Assembly (NCBI RefSeq): GCF_019656055.1
Contig: NZ_BPKY01000008.1
Span: forward strand, 1-64,000
Source of the DNA: Leuconostoc miyukkimchii
GTDB taxonomy: Bacteria; Bacillota; Bacilli; Lactobacillales; Lactobacillaceae
Reading direction: 5' to 3'
Length of the DNA: 64,000 nt
How positions within the stretch are numbered: the stretch's first letter is position 1; each line of letters begins with the position of its first letter. Positions 52,872 to 62,028 of the stretch are shown piece after piece. The translations under genes and the position numbers were made by a program. The notes under the pieces are model-generated. The model had not been told where the DNA came from. It did not search any database and saw nothing but the letters and a program-made list of their open reading frames with translations.

Positions 52872-54557
52872 ATGACTACTGTTCAAGAGTTGACAGAAAT
52901 TGTTGGTAACAAGCACATCATTACTTCAGCTTCAAAATCATTGCGTTATCGTAAAGGATATCGTAGTGGACGCGGGGATGCTTTGGCGGTTGTGCTGCCT
53001 GGTAATTTGATGGAATTGTGGCAAGTACTAAAGGTACTTCATGCCCATAATACAATTATTATTATGCAGGCTTCTAACACGAGTTTAACGGAAGGATCAA
53101 TTCCAGCACCAGGCTATGATCGAGAATGTGTTGTGGTCAACGGAACACGAATTAAGGGTGTACAGCTGATTAACCATGGTGAAGAGGCACTCGCTTTTCC
53201 TGGCACAACACTGTTTAAATTAGAGAATGCACTTAAACCAATTAATCGGGAACCGCATTCAGTTATTGGGTCATCAAACCTAGGGGCTTCAGTTATTGGT
53301 GGTATTAATAACAATTCTGGTGGTGCATTGATTCAGCGTGGTCCAGCATATACGGAACTAGCATTGTATGCTCAAATTGATGAACACGATGAATTGCATT
53401 TAGTGAACCATTTGGGTGTTGAATTGGGCGATACACCTGAAGAAATGATTAATAATCTCGAAAATCGTAATTTTGATATTGATCATGTGAAGAAAGACGA
53501 TAAACGCGTTGGGCACAACCGTGACTATGAGGCACGCGTTCGGAATATTCATTCACATACACCAACACGTTATAATGCCGATCCAAACGAATTATATGAA
53601 GTTTCAGGTGCATCTGGTAAACTCGCTGCTTTTGCAGTGCGTCTAGACACTTTTCCAAAAGAAGGGGCTTCACAAGTATTTTATATTGGTACGAACGATC
53701 CTGCTGTATTGGAGAGATTGCGTCGACACATTTTAGCTGAGTTTAAAAACTTGCCTGTTTCTGGCGAGTATATGCACAAAGAGGCGTATGATTTAGCTAA
53801 AAAATACGGCAAGGACTCACTCCTTGTGATTGATACAATTGGTACCAACATGTTGCCATACCTTTTCGGTATGAAGTCAACAGCTGAACGGATACTCAGT
53901 CATATTCCGACGTTTAAACCTTATTTTCCTGATCGTGTATTACAGCATATAGGTGAAGTATTTCCCAATCAGTTACCAAAACGAGTAGAAGAGTATAATG
54001 ATAAATACGAGCATTATCTTCAATTGAAAATGGTTGGTGACGGTATTGATGAAGCCAGGCAGTACCTTCAGAAATTTTTTAAAACAGAGTCAGGTGATTA
54101 TTTAGAGTGTACGCCTTCAGAGGCAGAACGCGCTGCTACGCATCGTTATGTAACAGCCGGCGTGGCAATTAGATATCAAGAAGTATTTCAAAATCAAAAA
54201 CTAGATATCTTACCTTTAGATATTGCATTGCCTCGTAATGAGTTTGATTGGTTTGAACATTTGCCAAAAGAAATTGAAGATAAAATTGAACATAAATTAT
54301 ATTATGGGCATTTTCTTGATCATGTTATGCACCAAGATTATATTTTAAAAAAGGGTGTTGATCCACACGAGTTGAAAGAAGAAATGTTAAAGTTACTTGA
54401 TAAGCGTGGGGCGATCTATCCTGCAGAGCATAATGTCGGACATTTGTACCATGCAGCTTCCACCTTAATAACACACTATAAGCGTAACGACCCTACTAAT
54501 AGCTTTAATCCAGGCGTTGGTTTAACGACAATGGAAAAATATTGGGGCAATTATTAA
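52872..54557 (+). CDS. dld: Quinone-dependent D-lactate dehydrogenase
   Basis: 561 residues, the size of membrane-associated Dld. An N-terminal FAD-binding (PCMH) domain with VIGSSNLGASVIGGINNNSGG near residue 135, then the family C-terminal membrane-binding region (FLDHVMHQDYIL, HNVGHLYHA). Oxidises D-lactate, passing electrons to menaquinone; menE and menG in this window supply the quinone. GGGGG before the ATG, own terminator. Confidence 0.9.
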   Translation: MTTVQELTEIVGNKHIITSASKSLRYRKGYRSGRGDALAVVLPGNLMELWQVLKVLHAHNTIIIMQASNTSLTEGSIPAPGYDRECVVVNGTRIKGVQLINHGEEALAFPGTTLFKLENALKPINREPHSVIGSSNLGASVIGGINNNSGGALIQRGPAYTELALYAQIDEHDELHLVNHLGVELGDTPEEMINNLENRNFDIDHVKKDDKRVGHNRDYEARVRNIHSHTPTRYNADPNELYEVSGASGKLAAFAVRLDTFPKEGASQVFYIGTNDPAVLERLRRHILAEFKNLPVSGEYMHKEAYDLAKKYGKDSLLVIDTIGTNMLPYLFGMKSTAERILSHIPTFKPYFPDRVLQHIGEVFPNQLPKRVEEYNDKYEHYLQLKMVGDGIDEARQYLQKFFKTESGDYLECTPSEAERAATHRYVTAGVAIRYQEVFQNQKLDILPLDIALPRNEFDWFEHLPKEIEDKIEHKLYYGHFLDHVMHQDYILKKGVDPHELKEEMLKLLDKRGAIYPAEHNVGHLYHAASTLITHYKRNDPTNSFNPGVGLTTMEKYWGNY

Positions 54558-54572
54558 TTAAAGTATACACAG

Positions 54573-54612
54573 AAAAACAGCAGAAACGTTAATTAACGTT
54601 TCTGCTGTTTTT
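54573..54612. terminator. Bidirectional terminator dld / ktrA
   Basis: Perfect 40-bp palindrome with core AACAGCAGAAACGTTAA and its complement, flanked by A5 and T5. Confidence 0.9.
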
Positions 54613-54641
54613 ATTTTAAGATGTATGGCGAAAATATCGTG

Positions 54642-55304
54642 CTAATTATTTGTCATTTGATCAAAATCGTCAACCATATCTTTGGGGCCAACAACGGATA
54701 AAATATCTTTGTCGTGAATACGATATTTGGAATCTGGCGCGACAATGACTTCTCCGTCATGACGTACCGCAATAACGTTCAATCCAAATTTTTTATGGAT
54801 ATTGAGTTCAGATATTGTCTTACCAGTAAAAGATGGGTTAACAATTTGGACTTCAGCCATTGAATAATCGTCTGACAATTCAATGAAATTGAGCATATTT
54901 GGTGCTAAAAGCTTTCGACCAATACGTTCCCCCATTTCGCGTTCGGGTTGTACGACAAGATCGGCACCGATTTTTGTTAGTACGCGAAGGTGTGTCCGAT
55001 TTTCAGCTTTAGCAATGACATTTTTGGCACCGAGATCTTTGGCATTAATAGTGGCTAAAATACTAGCCTGCATGTTATGCCCAATTGCAATAACGACGTG
55101 GTCAAAACTGGCGATATCTAGTTTACGTAGTACATCGTCTTCTTGTGCATCAGCGATGACGACTTGAGTCGCGATATCTCGGTAATCATTCACATGTTCT
55201 TCACTAATATCAATACCGAGCACGTCTTGTCCATTTGCAACAAGTGTTTCGAGTAACGCACCGCCGAAACGGCCAAGACCAATAATGGCATAAGTTTGAC
55301 GCAT
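54642..55304 (-). CDS. ktrA: KtrA/TrkA-type potassium uptake regulatory subunit
   Basis: 220 residues: RCK-N Rossmann domain (GLGRFGGALLETL, about residues 7-19, with GIDISEE after it) and an RCK-C domain after about residue 138. Cytoplasmic ring that gates the membrane subunit by nucleotide binding. 30 nt after ktrB, with TTGGAG before the start. Confidence 0.9.
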   Translation of the reverse strand: MRQTYAIIGLGRFGGALLETLVANGQDVLGIDISEEHVNDYRDIATQVVIADAQEDDVLRKLDIASFDHVVIAIGHNMQASILATINAKDLGAKNVIAKAENRTHLRVLTKIGADLVVQPEREMGERIGRKLLAPNMLNFIELSDDYSMAEVQIVNPSFTGKTISELNIHKKFGLNVIAVRHDGEVIVAPDSKYRIHDKDILSVVGPKDMVDDFDQMTNN

Positions 55305-55334
55305 AATTTTTTCTCCAATTTTTTGACAGATAAC

Positions 55335-56738
55335 TCAGCCGATAATAACAGATTCTTCCGGATATTGATAAGGTGCGTGATCACTATGAACGTTCAAAAT
55401 AGAGAACATGACAGTATATACGCCGACACGTCCAATAAACATAGTCAACATAATAACACATTGCCCAAAAACATTTAAATGTGGTGTCAATCCTAGAGTG
55501 AGTCCGGCTGTTGCAAAGGCGCTAACAACTTCAAAAATGATATATTCTAGTCCATACTGTGAATTACTGCCTTGAGTTAACATGAGTAAAAATGATAACA
55601 CACCTAAGAAAAGTAACGATACAAACACAAGTAAAAGGGAACGTGAAATGTTTTCATTTGTGAGACGTCTGTGTGCAAAAGTGACGTCCTTTTTTCCGCG
55701 CAAGGCAGCATGTGTTTTAAGTAATAAGACACCTAACGTGGTTGTTTTAATACCACCAGCTGTTGAGCCAGGTGTACCGCCGACATACATTAACATGATA
55801 GTTAAAAGAATTGTTGCTGGTGCCATTTGACTAAAATCAAATTGTGAAAAACCAGCAGTACGATATGAAATAGACATAAATAAGGTATTGGCTACACGAT
55901 TAATACCGGAAAGATTTTTGGCAATAGCTAAATTACTCTCAGTGAGTTCAAATAATAACCAACCACCAATGATTAATGCGCCAGTCATGACAAGGGCCAA
56001 CTTTGAATGTAGTGTTAACTTGTGCGTGCGAGAGTATAATAAGACATCACGCCACACTAGAAAACCAAGCGAACCAGCAATAATAAGTGCTGCAATGATA
56101 AGTAAAATCCATGGCTTATCGGCATAAGCCACATCCCCAGCTGGTAAAATTGTGAAACCAGCATTACCGAATGCTGAGACAGCGTGAAACACTGCATAAA
56201 ACACGCCATGTTTTATCCCAAAATCATGAATAAAGAATGGTGATAACAATAGTGCCCCAACAGCTTGGATAATAGCTGATAATTTAATCACGTAACCAAA
56301 CACTGCACGTGTATCATATAGACTTTCTAGACTATAAACTTCTTGAACCATCATTTTATCACGAAGATTCATTTGTCTTTTTGTGGCTGTGAATAAGAGC
56401 ACGGAGAACGACATAAAACCTAGTGCGCCAATTTCAATTAAAAACATAATCACAATTTGACCAAAAACGGTCCAGTGCGTTGCAGTATCAACAACAGTTA
56501 AGCCAGTGACAGATGCTGCAGAAGTCGCAGTAAATAATGCATCCATAAAAGAATGACCCATATCACCGTTATAACTAAAAGGCAGCATCAAGAGTAAGGC
56601 ACCCACAGTAATAACTGATAAAAATCCTAACGTTAAACGTTGTGGCATAGAGAGCCGTGAAAAAAAGTTGCGACGTTGGGATTGATTATGAAATTTTTTC
56701 ATCTCCGCTGCAGTCGGGAGTTCTATTTTTCGTGACAT
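55335..56738 (-). CDS. ktrB: KtrB/TrkH-family potassium transporter membrane subunit
   Basis: 467 residues from the ATG at 56738 (an in-frame ATG at 56813 lies before a -10 element). About eight TM segments in four M1-P-M2 repeats, with selectivity-filter-like sequences ATSAASVTGLTVVD, SAFGNAGFT, GGTPGSTAGGI and SAFATAGLT. Forms the ion path with KtrA for K+ uptake. The promoter sits right at the start codon, suggesting a very short leader. Confidence 0.9.
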   Translation of the reverse strand: MSRKIELPTAAEMKKFHNQSQRRNFFSRLSMPQRLTLGFLSVITVGALLLMLPFSYNGDMGHSFMDALFTATSAASVTGLTVVDTATHWTVFGQIVIMFLIEIGALGFMSFSVLLFTATKRQMNLRDKMMVQEVYSLESLYDTRAVFGYVIKLSAIIQAVGALLLSPFFIHDFGIKHGVFYAVFHAVSAFGNAGFTILPAGDVAYADKPWILLIIAALIIAGSLGFLVWRDVLLYSRTHKLTLHSKLALVMTGALIIGGWLLFELTESNLAIAKNLSGINRVANTLFMSISYRTAGFSQFDFSQMAPATILLTIMLMYVGGTPGSTAGGIKTTTLGVLLLKTHAALRGKKDVTFAHRRLTNENISRSLLLVFVSLLFLGVLSFLLMLTQGSNSQYGLEYIIFEVVSAFATAGLTLGLTPHLNVFGQCVIMLTMFIGRVGVYTVMFSILNVHSDHAPYQYPEESVIIG

Positions 56739-56744
56739 GCTTCT

Positions 56745-56750
56745 ATTATA
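56745..56750 (-). promoter_or_regulatory. -10 element 6 nt before the ktrB start
   Basis: TATAAT on the minus strand, separated from the ATG by only AGAAGC. A transcript starting at the usual distance would begin at or next to the start codon. Confidence 0.45.
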
Positions 56751-56891
56751 ACTTAAATGTTTGTTGGATATGTTGAAACGCAAAAATTTGTTACTAATGG
56801 TACCAGATGACAACGATTTAATTATTGCTATTTGTATTGTATTTTGTTTTTAGGTAAATCAAATGAAACAATTACAGACCAATAAACATGA

Positions 56892-56946
56892 TATAATATT
56901 CCTTGAAGAAAAATCCCACGAGCAGTTATTGTTCGTGGATTTTTTA
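56892..56946 (+). promoter_or_regulatory. Promoter and attenuator-like hairpin before the nucleoside ABC operon
   Basis: TATAAT at 56892-56897 is followed at 56909-56946 by a stem (AAAAATCCCACGA with TTCGTGGATTTTT) and a T run, about 97 bp before the operon start. A terminator between promoter and gene suggests attenuation or a basal stop. No known riboswitch pattern recognised. Confidence 0.5.
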
Positions 56947-57043
56947 AAAAAATTTCAGAAAGTGGAAACGCGGTTTTGCGTGCGAGATTGTTTTAATAAA
57001 ATAAATCAAGCTTGCTAATAAAATTCGCGCTCTGAGAAGATAA

Positions 57044-58600
57044 ATGACCGAATCAACGCCAGTCATTGAAATGCGCCATATCGTCAAAAAATTTGGCGAT
57101 TTCGCAGCCAATGATGACATTAATTTACAAGTCCAACAAGGTGAAATTCACGCGTTACTTGGTGAGAACGGTGCTGGAAAATCAACATTGATGAACATTC
57201 TAACTGGTTTATTGCAGCCAACATCTGGACAGATTCTGATCAATGGTAAATCAGTCGCAGTGGATTCTCCATCGAAATCTGATGCACTCGGTATTGGTAT
57301 GGTGCATCAACACTTCATGCTGATTGATGCATTTACTGTCACTGAAAATATTATATTAGGTTCAGAGGTGACTAAGGGGTTATCGCTTGACACCAAAACT
57401 GCAGCCAAAAAAATCAAGCAATTATCTGAGCAATATGGTTTACAAGTTGATCCATATGCAAAGATAACGGATATTTCAGTTGGTCAACAACAACGTGTTG
57501 AAATCCTAAAAACACTATATCGTGGTGCTGATATTTTAATCTTTGATGAACCCACCGCTGTTTTGACACCACAAGAAATTGGTGAGTTGATTACCATTTT
57601 GCATAATTTAGCTAAAGAAGGCAAATCAATCATTTTAATCACACATAAACTGGACGAAATTCGTGCGGCAGCTGATACTGTGACGGTGATACGTTCAGGA
57701 AAGTCTATTGAAACATTCCCAGTAGCCGGTGTGTCGTCGCAAGAATTAGCAGATTTGATGGTTGGTCGAGAGGTTAGCTTCAAAACAGTCAAGCAAGACG
57801 TTGAAACGGGAGATACAGTACTTCGTATTGATAATATTGAGGTGCAAAATTCACGAGAAGTTACTGCTGTTAAAGACTTTTCACTGCAAGTTAAGGCCGG
57901 CGAAATCGTTGGTATTGCTGGTATTGATGGTAATGGACAAACCGAATTAATCCAAGCAATAACGGGTTTGACTAAAGTACAGTCTGGTGCTGTTATACTT
58001 CAAGGTAAAGATATTACAAATAAAAAGCCCCGACAAATTACTGAAGCCGGTGTGGGGCATATTCCTGAAGATCGGTTACGTTTTGGAATGGAAGTTGATA
58101 TGACTTTGTCAGAAAACTTAGCATTGCAAACTTATTATAAGTCACCTTTGTCTAAGGGCGGCGTTTTACAGCCTACTGAAATTGATCAGGTTGCCAACAA
58201 ATTAGTTAAAGAGTTTGATGTCCGATCAGCTGGGATTCAAGTGACTGCAGGATCAATGTCTGGTGGCAATCAACAAAAAGCCGTTATTGCACGTGAATTA
58301 AATCGTGATAATGAACTCATTATTGCCGCACAGCCAACACGTGGTTTGGATGTGGGTGCTGTTGAATATATTCATCAACGATTAATAGCACAACGTGATG
58401 CGGGAAAAGCAGTCTTGGTTGTTAGTTTCGAACTTGATGAGATACTAAACTTATCAGATCGTATTGCTGTTATGAATGCTGGTAAAATTGTTGGTATTGT
58501 TAATGCCAAGGACACAAATAAACAAGAATTAGGTCTGTTGATGACGGGCATGAGCTTAGCAGATGCGCGCGCAGCACTTAAAAAAGAGGTAGATGCCTAA
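57044..58600 (+). CDS. Nucleoside ABC transporter ATPase (BmpA-type system)
   Basis: 518 residues with two ABC domains. Walker A of the first is GENGAGKST (about residue 40), of the second GIDGNGQTE (degenerate, about residue 290). Signatures ISVGQQQR and MSGGNQQK. Matches the YufO/NupA and RbsA-like double ATPases. TAATG overlap with the permease gene. Energises uptake of purine nucleosides; substrate inferred from the permeases. Confidence 0.88.
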   Translation: MTESTPVIEMRHIVKKFGDFAANDDINLQVQQGEIHALLGENGAGKSTLMNILTGLLQPTSGQILINGKSVAVDSPSKSDALGIGMVHQHFMLIDAFTVTENIILGSEVTKGLSLDTKTAAKKIKQLSEQYGLQVDPYAKITDISVGQQQRVEILKTLYRGADILIFDEPTAVLTPQEIGELITILHNLAKEGKSIILITHKLDEIRAAADTVTVIRSGKSIETFPVAGVSSQELADLMVGREVSFKTVKQDVETGDTVLRIDNIEVQNSREVTAVKDFSLQVKAGEIVGIAGIDGNGQTELIQAITGLTKVQSGAVILQGKDITNKKPRQITEAGVGHIPEDRLRFGMEVDMTLSENLALQTYYKSPLSKGGVLQPTEIDQVANKLVKEFDVRSAGIQVTAGSMSGGNQQKAVIARELNRDNELIIAAQPTRGLDVGAVEYIHQRLIAQRDAGKAVLVVSFELDEILNLSDRIAVMNAGKIVGIVNAKDTNKQELGLLMTGMSLADARAALKKEVDA

Positions 58601-59736
58601 TGACTGCACAAAAAAATTCACTTTCAGTTGCATTATTTTCGGTTTTGTTTGGGCTAATTATTGGTGCCATCATCATGTTGGTGTTCGGATATAATCCCTT
58701 TTCCGGTTACACAGCATTGCTAAGCTCGGCATTTGGATCAATGCAAGACATTGGTAGTGTGTTGACTCAAATGACACCATTGATATTAACGGCGTTAGGA
58801 TTTACAGTTGCGCAAACAGCCGGATTTTTCAATATTGGTTTGTCAGGGCAGGCATTAGCTGGTTGGGTTGGGGCTGTTTGGTATAGCCTAAGTTTCCCTG
58901 ATATGCCTGCTTACTTCATGATTCCTAGTGCCTTAATTCTAGGTGCAGGGTTAGGCGCTTTGGCCGGTGCAATTCCGGGTTGGTTACGTGCACAGTTTGG
59001 TGCCAGCGAAGTCATTGTTACTATTATGATGAACTATATTTTGCTTTTTCTAGGTAATGATATTTTGCAAAACACCATGTCTAAAAATATTAAAGAGTCT
59101 GCTGAAACAACGAAACAAGTTGGAGCCAATGCTTCGTTACAGATTAAATGGTTGACTGACTTAACACAAGGTTCTAGCATTTCAGCAGGTATCTTCATTT
59201 CACTCATCATGATAGTTGTTGTATGGTTCATCATGAAGAAAACAACGCTTGGCTTTGAAATCCGTGCGGTAGGCTTGAATCCTGATTCAGCACGATACGC
59301 AGGTATATCAGCAAAGCGTAGTGCCATTGTTGCTATGGCAATTTCTGGTGGTTTAGCTGGTCTAGCTGGAACCATTGAAGGCTTAGGAAATTATTTGAAT
59401 TTCTTTACACAAAACGGATCACCAGCAATTGGTTTTGATGGTATGGCTGTAGCATTACTAGGAGGCGGTTCATATCTTGGCGTGCTTGGTGCGGCTGCTA
59501 TTTTATCAGTTTTGAAAATAGGTGGTTTAGGTATGCCAATGTCATCTGGTGTACCATTTGAATTGGTTGATATTGTAACAGCTTCAATTATTTTCTTTGT
59601 TGGTGCGAGTTATTTGATTAAATTAATGCAAGCACGTATCAAAGCGATGGATGAAAAAGCTGCCTCAACAGCTGAAGCAAAAAAAATAGCTAAAACAAAA
59701 TCCGTTCAAGATAATAGTAAGAAAGGCGGTGAATAG
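58600..59736 (+). CDS. Nucleoside ABC transporter permease 1
   Basis: 378 residues, BPD_transp_2 family, about 8-9 TM segments with GFFNIGLSGQALAG near residue 75 and a MMNYILLF segment. C-terminal tail is Lys/Ala-rich and cytoplasmic. Equivalent to NupB/YufP. Start overlaps the ATPase stop by one base. One half of the transmembrane channel. Confidence 0.88.
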   Translation: MTAQKNSLSVALFSVLFGLIIGAIIMLVFGYNPFSGYTALLSSAFGSMQDIGSVLTQMTPLILTALGFTVAQTAGFFNIGLSGQALAGWVGAVWYSLSFPDMPAYFMIPSALILGAGLGALAGAIPGWLRAQFGASEVIVTIMMNYILLFLGNDILQNTMSKNIKESAETTKQVGANASLQIKWLTDLTQGSSISAGIFISLIMIVVVWFIMKKTTLGFEIRAVGLNPDSARYAGISAKRSAIVAMAISGGLAGLAGTIEGLGNYLNFFTQNGSPAIGFDGMAVALLGGGSYLGVLGAAAILSVLKIGGLGMPMSSGVPFELVDIVTASIIFFVGASYLIKLMQARIKAMDEKAASTAEAKKIAKTKSVQDNSKKGGE

Positions 59737-59738
59737 AG

Positions 59739-60695
59739 ATGTCATTGATGGCTATGTTCTCACTTGTAATTTCTAGTACGTTAGTCTATTCCGCACCATT
59801 AATATTCACTTCAATTGGTGGTACCTTTTCAGAACGTGCGGGTGTCGTTAACGTTGGTTTGGAAGGTATTATGGGCATGGGTGCTTTTGCTTCTGTGGTC
59901 TTTAACCTGACACTTGCTGATACGCTAGGTGCTGCAACACCTTGGTTGGGCTTAGTTGCTGGCGCTGCTGTTGGTGTATTATTTTCACTGCTACATGCGG
60001 TTGCGACAGTCACGCTTCGTGCTGATCATATTATTTCAGGTACAGTGATTAATTTGTTGGCCCCAGCGTTGGGTGTTTTCTTGATTAAGGTATTATATGG
60101 TAAGGGACAGACAATACCAATCTCTCAAGATTTTGGTTACGCTTCAATTCCTGGATTATCAAAAATTCCCGTTCTTGGACAACTATTATTTGAAAAAACA
60201 TCTGGGCCAGCGTGGTTGGCTATGTTAGTTGCAGGTCTTTCTTGGTATATCATTTTTAAAACAAAGTTTGGTTTGCGTTTGCGTTCAGTTGGTGAAAATC
60301 CGCAAGCCGCTGACACATTAGGTCTTAATGTCGCACGATTACGCTATTCAGGTGTTATGATATCTGGCTTGCTTGGTGGTGTGGGCGGTGCAGTGGTAGC
60401 ACAATCTATTTCGTTAAATTATTCAGCTAGCACAATTGTTGGTCAAGGATTTATGGCAATGGCGGCGATGATATTTGGTCGTTGGAACCCATTGGGCGCA
60501 CTTGGTGCATCGTTATTCTTTGGGCTGTCACAATCTCTTGCGGTAGTTGGTGCACAATTACCGGGATTGAAAAATGTGCCTTCAATTTGGCTACAAATAG
60601 CGCCTTATGTTTTCACAATTATCGTGCTTGTTTTCTTCTTTGGTAAGACACGTGCACCAAAGGCTGATGGTGTGAATTATATTAAAGCTGCTTAG
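59739..60695 (+). CDS. Nucleoside ABC transporter permease 2
   Basis: 318 residues, BPD_transp_2 family, about 9 TM segments; RAGVVNVGLEGIMGMGAF near residue 33 is the family signature. Equivalent to NupC/YufQ. Starts 2 nt after the first permease. Its usual partner, a BmpA-type binding lipoprotein, is not in the window next to the operon, so it must be elsewhere. Confidence 0.88.
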   Translation: MSLMAMFSLVISSTLVYSAPLIFTSIGGTFSERAGVVNVGLEGIMGMGAFASVVFNLTLADTLGAATPWLGLVAGAAVGVLFSLLHAVATVTLRADHIISGTVINLLAPALGVFLIKVLYGKGQTIPISQDFGYASIPGLSKIPVLGQLLFEKTSGPAWLAMLVAGLSWYIIFKTKFGLRLRSVGENPQAADTLGLNVARLRYSGVMISGLLGGVGGAVVAQSISLNYSASTIVGQGFMAMAAMIFGRWNPLGALGASLFFGLSQSLAVVGAQLPGLKNVPSIWLQIAPYVFTIIVLVFFFGKTRAPKADGVNYIKAA

Positions 60696-60731
60696 TGGCA
60701 TCTGAATTTACTCAGTTGTACAAAATTAAAT

Positions 60732-60787
60732 AAACAGCAGAACGCCCTAGAAATGGATACTTCCAATTTTAGGGCGTTCTGCTGTTA
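60732..60787. terminator. Bidirectional terminator of the ABC operon / L-HicDH
   Basis: Long stem AACAGCAGAACGCCCTA with TAGGGCGTTCTGCTGTT; the flanking T run is TTATTT on the plus strand. Confidence 0.85.
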
Positions 60788-60802
60788 TTTGATAGATTTA
60801 AA

Positions 60803-61717
60803 TTATAGGTAGGCTCTTGTTTTTTCAACGATAGCGTCTGCAGAAGCTTTTAAGGCCGTTTCTTCAGTTGATGTTAACGGTAAATCAAATGTTTTGATGA
60901 TACCACCACGACCAATAATCGCAGGGGTAGAAATATAACTTTGAAATTTCTCGTCGTAATGGGAGACAATGGCTTCGGTGTGTGCGTTGGATAAAACTAA
61001 TTGAGCAAGTGAGACAGCGGCATGGGCAATTGCGAAATTAGTATATTTTTTGCCATTGAAAACAGTGAAACCACCAACACGCGCATCTTCTGCAACTTGG
61101 TCTAAATCAATTTGATAGGGCTCAACTAATGCTGTGATATTTTTGCCAAGTGCAGAAACTGTAGACCAAGCAGCAAATTGTGAATCACCATGTTCACCTA
61201 ACATATAACCCTGAATACTACGGGGATCAACAGACAGTTTTTCTCCAAGAACACGTTTAAGACGTGCAGTGTCTAGATAAGTACCTGTACCGAAAACTTG
61301 GTTTGTGGGTAGACCGGTTACTTTTTGGTAAATACCAGTAATCACATCAACAGGATTAGAAATAACGATTAAGACACCATTGAAACCGGCATTTTTCAAA
61401 TCAGTACCGACTTGTTGTACTTCTGGTGTATTTGCCTTTAGTTCTGTAAAGCGATCACCACCTGGTTTGATTAATTCAATATGGCCAAGCGCAGAAATAA
61501 CAACATCAGCATCAAACAAATCCGCTGCTGTACCTGCATGAACAGTAGTGTGCTGAGCCAATAGACTGGCAGCATCACGAAAATCTAATGTTTCGGCTGC
61601 TAATTTTTCTGAATTCTTGTCCACTAAAACCAATTCATCTGCCAACCCTTGGGCAATAATAATATGTGCCACTGTTACGCCAACATGACCAATTCCGATA
61701 ATACCAATTTTTCTCAT
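60803..61717 (-). CDS. L-2-hydroxyisocaproate / L-lactate dehydrogenase family
   Basis: 304 residues from the ATG at 61717 (GAGGTG upstream; ATG 61729 is in frame but overlaps it). NAD loop GIIGIGHVG (residues 4-12), Asp and Arg in YLDTARLK, and catalytic His in GEHGD (near residue 174). Pattern and size fit L-HicDH (branched-chain 2-ketoacid reductase) more than classic L-LDH, but this is a judgement. Single gene with the second parS terminator upstream. Confidence 0.82.
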   Translation of the reverse strand: MRKIGIIGIGHVGVTVAHIIIAQGLADELVLVDKNSEKLAAETLDFRDAASLLAQHTTVHAGTAADLFDADVVISALGHIELIKPGGDRFTELKANTPEVQQVGTDLKNAGFNGVLIVISNPVDVITGIYQKVTGLPTNQVFGTGTYLDTARLKRVLGEKLSVDPRSIQGYMLGEHGDSQFAAWSTVSALGKNITALVEPYQIDLDQVAEDARVGGFTVFNGKKYTNFAIAHAAVSLAQLVLSNAHTEAIVSHYDEKFQSYISTPAIIGRGGIIKTFDLPLTSTEETALKASADAIVEKTRAYL

Positions 61718-61771
61718 GGAGCACCTCATTAATTTAAAATGTGTTATTAGTTAGATTATACACATATTTCG

Positions 61772-61818
61772 AAAAAAAGACAGCCACTGTTTCACGTGAA
61801 ACAATGGCTGTCTTTTTT
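61772..61818. terminator. Bidirectional terminator containing parS copy 2
   Basis: AAAAAGACAGCCA pairs with TGGCTGTCTTTTT around a centre containing the 16-bp parS sequence, with A and T runs on both sides. It follows the ABC remnant on the minus strand. Confidence 0.88.
61788..61803. promoter_or_regulatory. parS: parS-type centromere site (second of two)
   Basis: TGTTTCACGTGAAACA, identical to 1526-1541, in the centre of a terminator stem. Confidence 0.75.
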
Positions 61819-61821
61819 CAA

Positions 61822-61980
61822 TTATGCAATAAAATACTTTAAAATGTGTTCTTCCGTCAATGCTGATTTTTCGTCATTGCGAACATCAAGCACGATGGCA
61901 CCAGCATTTAAAATAATTAAGCGGTTACCATATTTTAATGCATCTGATAAATTGTGAGTAATCAGTAATGCTCTGAGATG
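61822..61980 (-). pseudogene. C-terminal remnant of an ABC transporter ATPase
   Basis: The minus-strand frame reads LRALLITHNLSDALKYGNR, then LIILNAGAIVLD, ending at TAA (61822-61824). This is the H-loop and C-terminus of an ABC ATPase of the TrpXYZ type. Nothing upstream encodes the rest; the frame changes character near 61985 where the Rgg region begins. Probably cut off when that region was inserted. Confidence 0.6.
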
Positions 61981-62028
61981 GTTAGGTGTTACTGGTTCAG
62001 ATGTTCTGGTACTACATGAAACAATATA

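Noticed and set aside
56909-57043. Purine or preQ1 riboswitch before the nucleoside ABC operon
   Set aside because: No conserved riboswitch core recognised, only a terminator-type hairpin.
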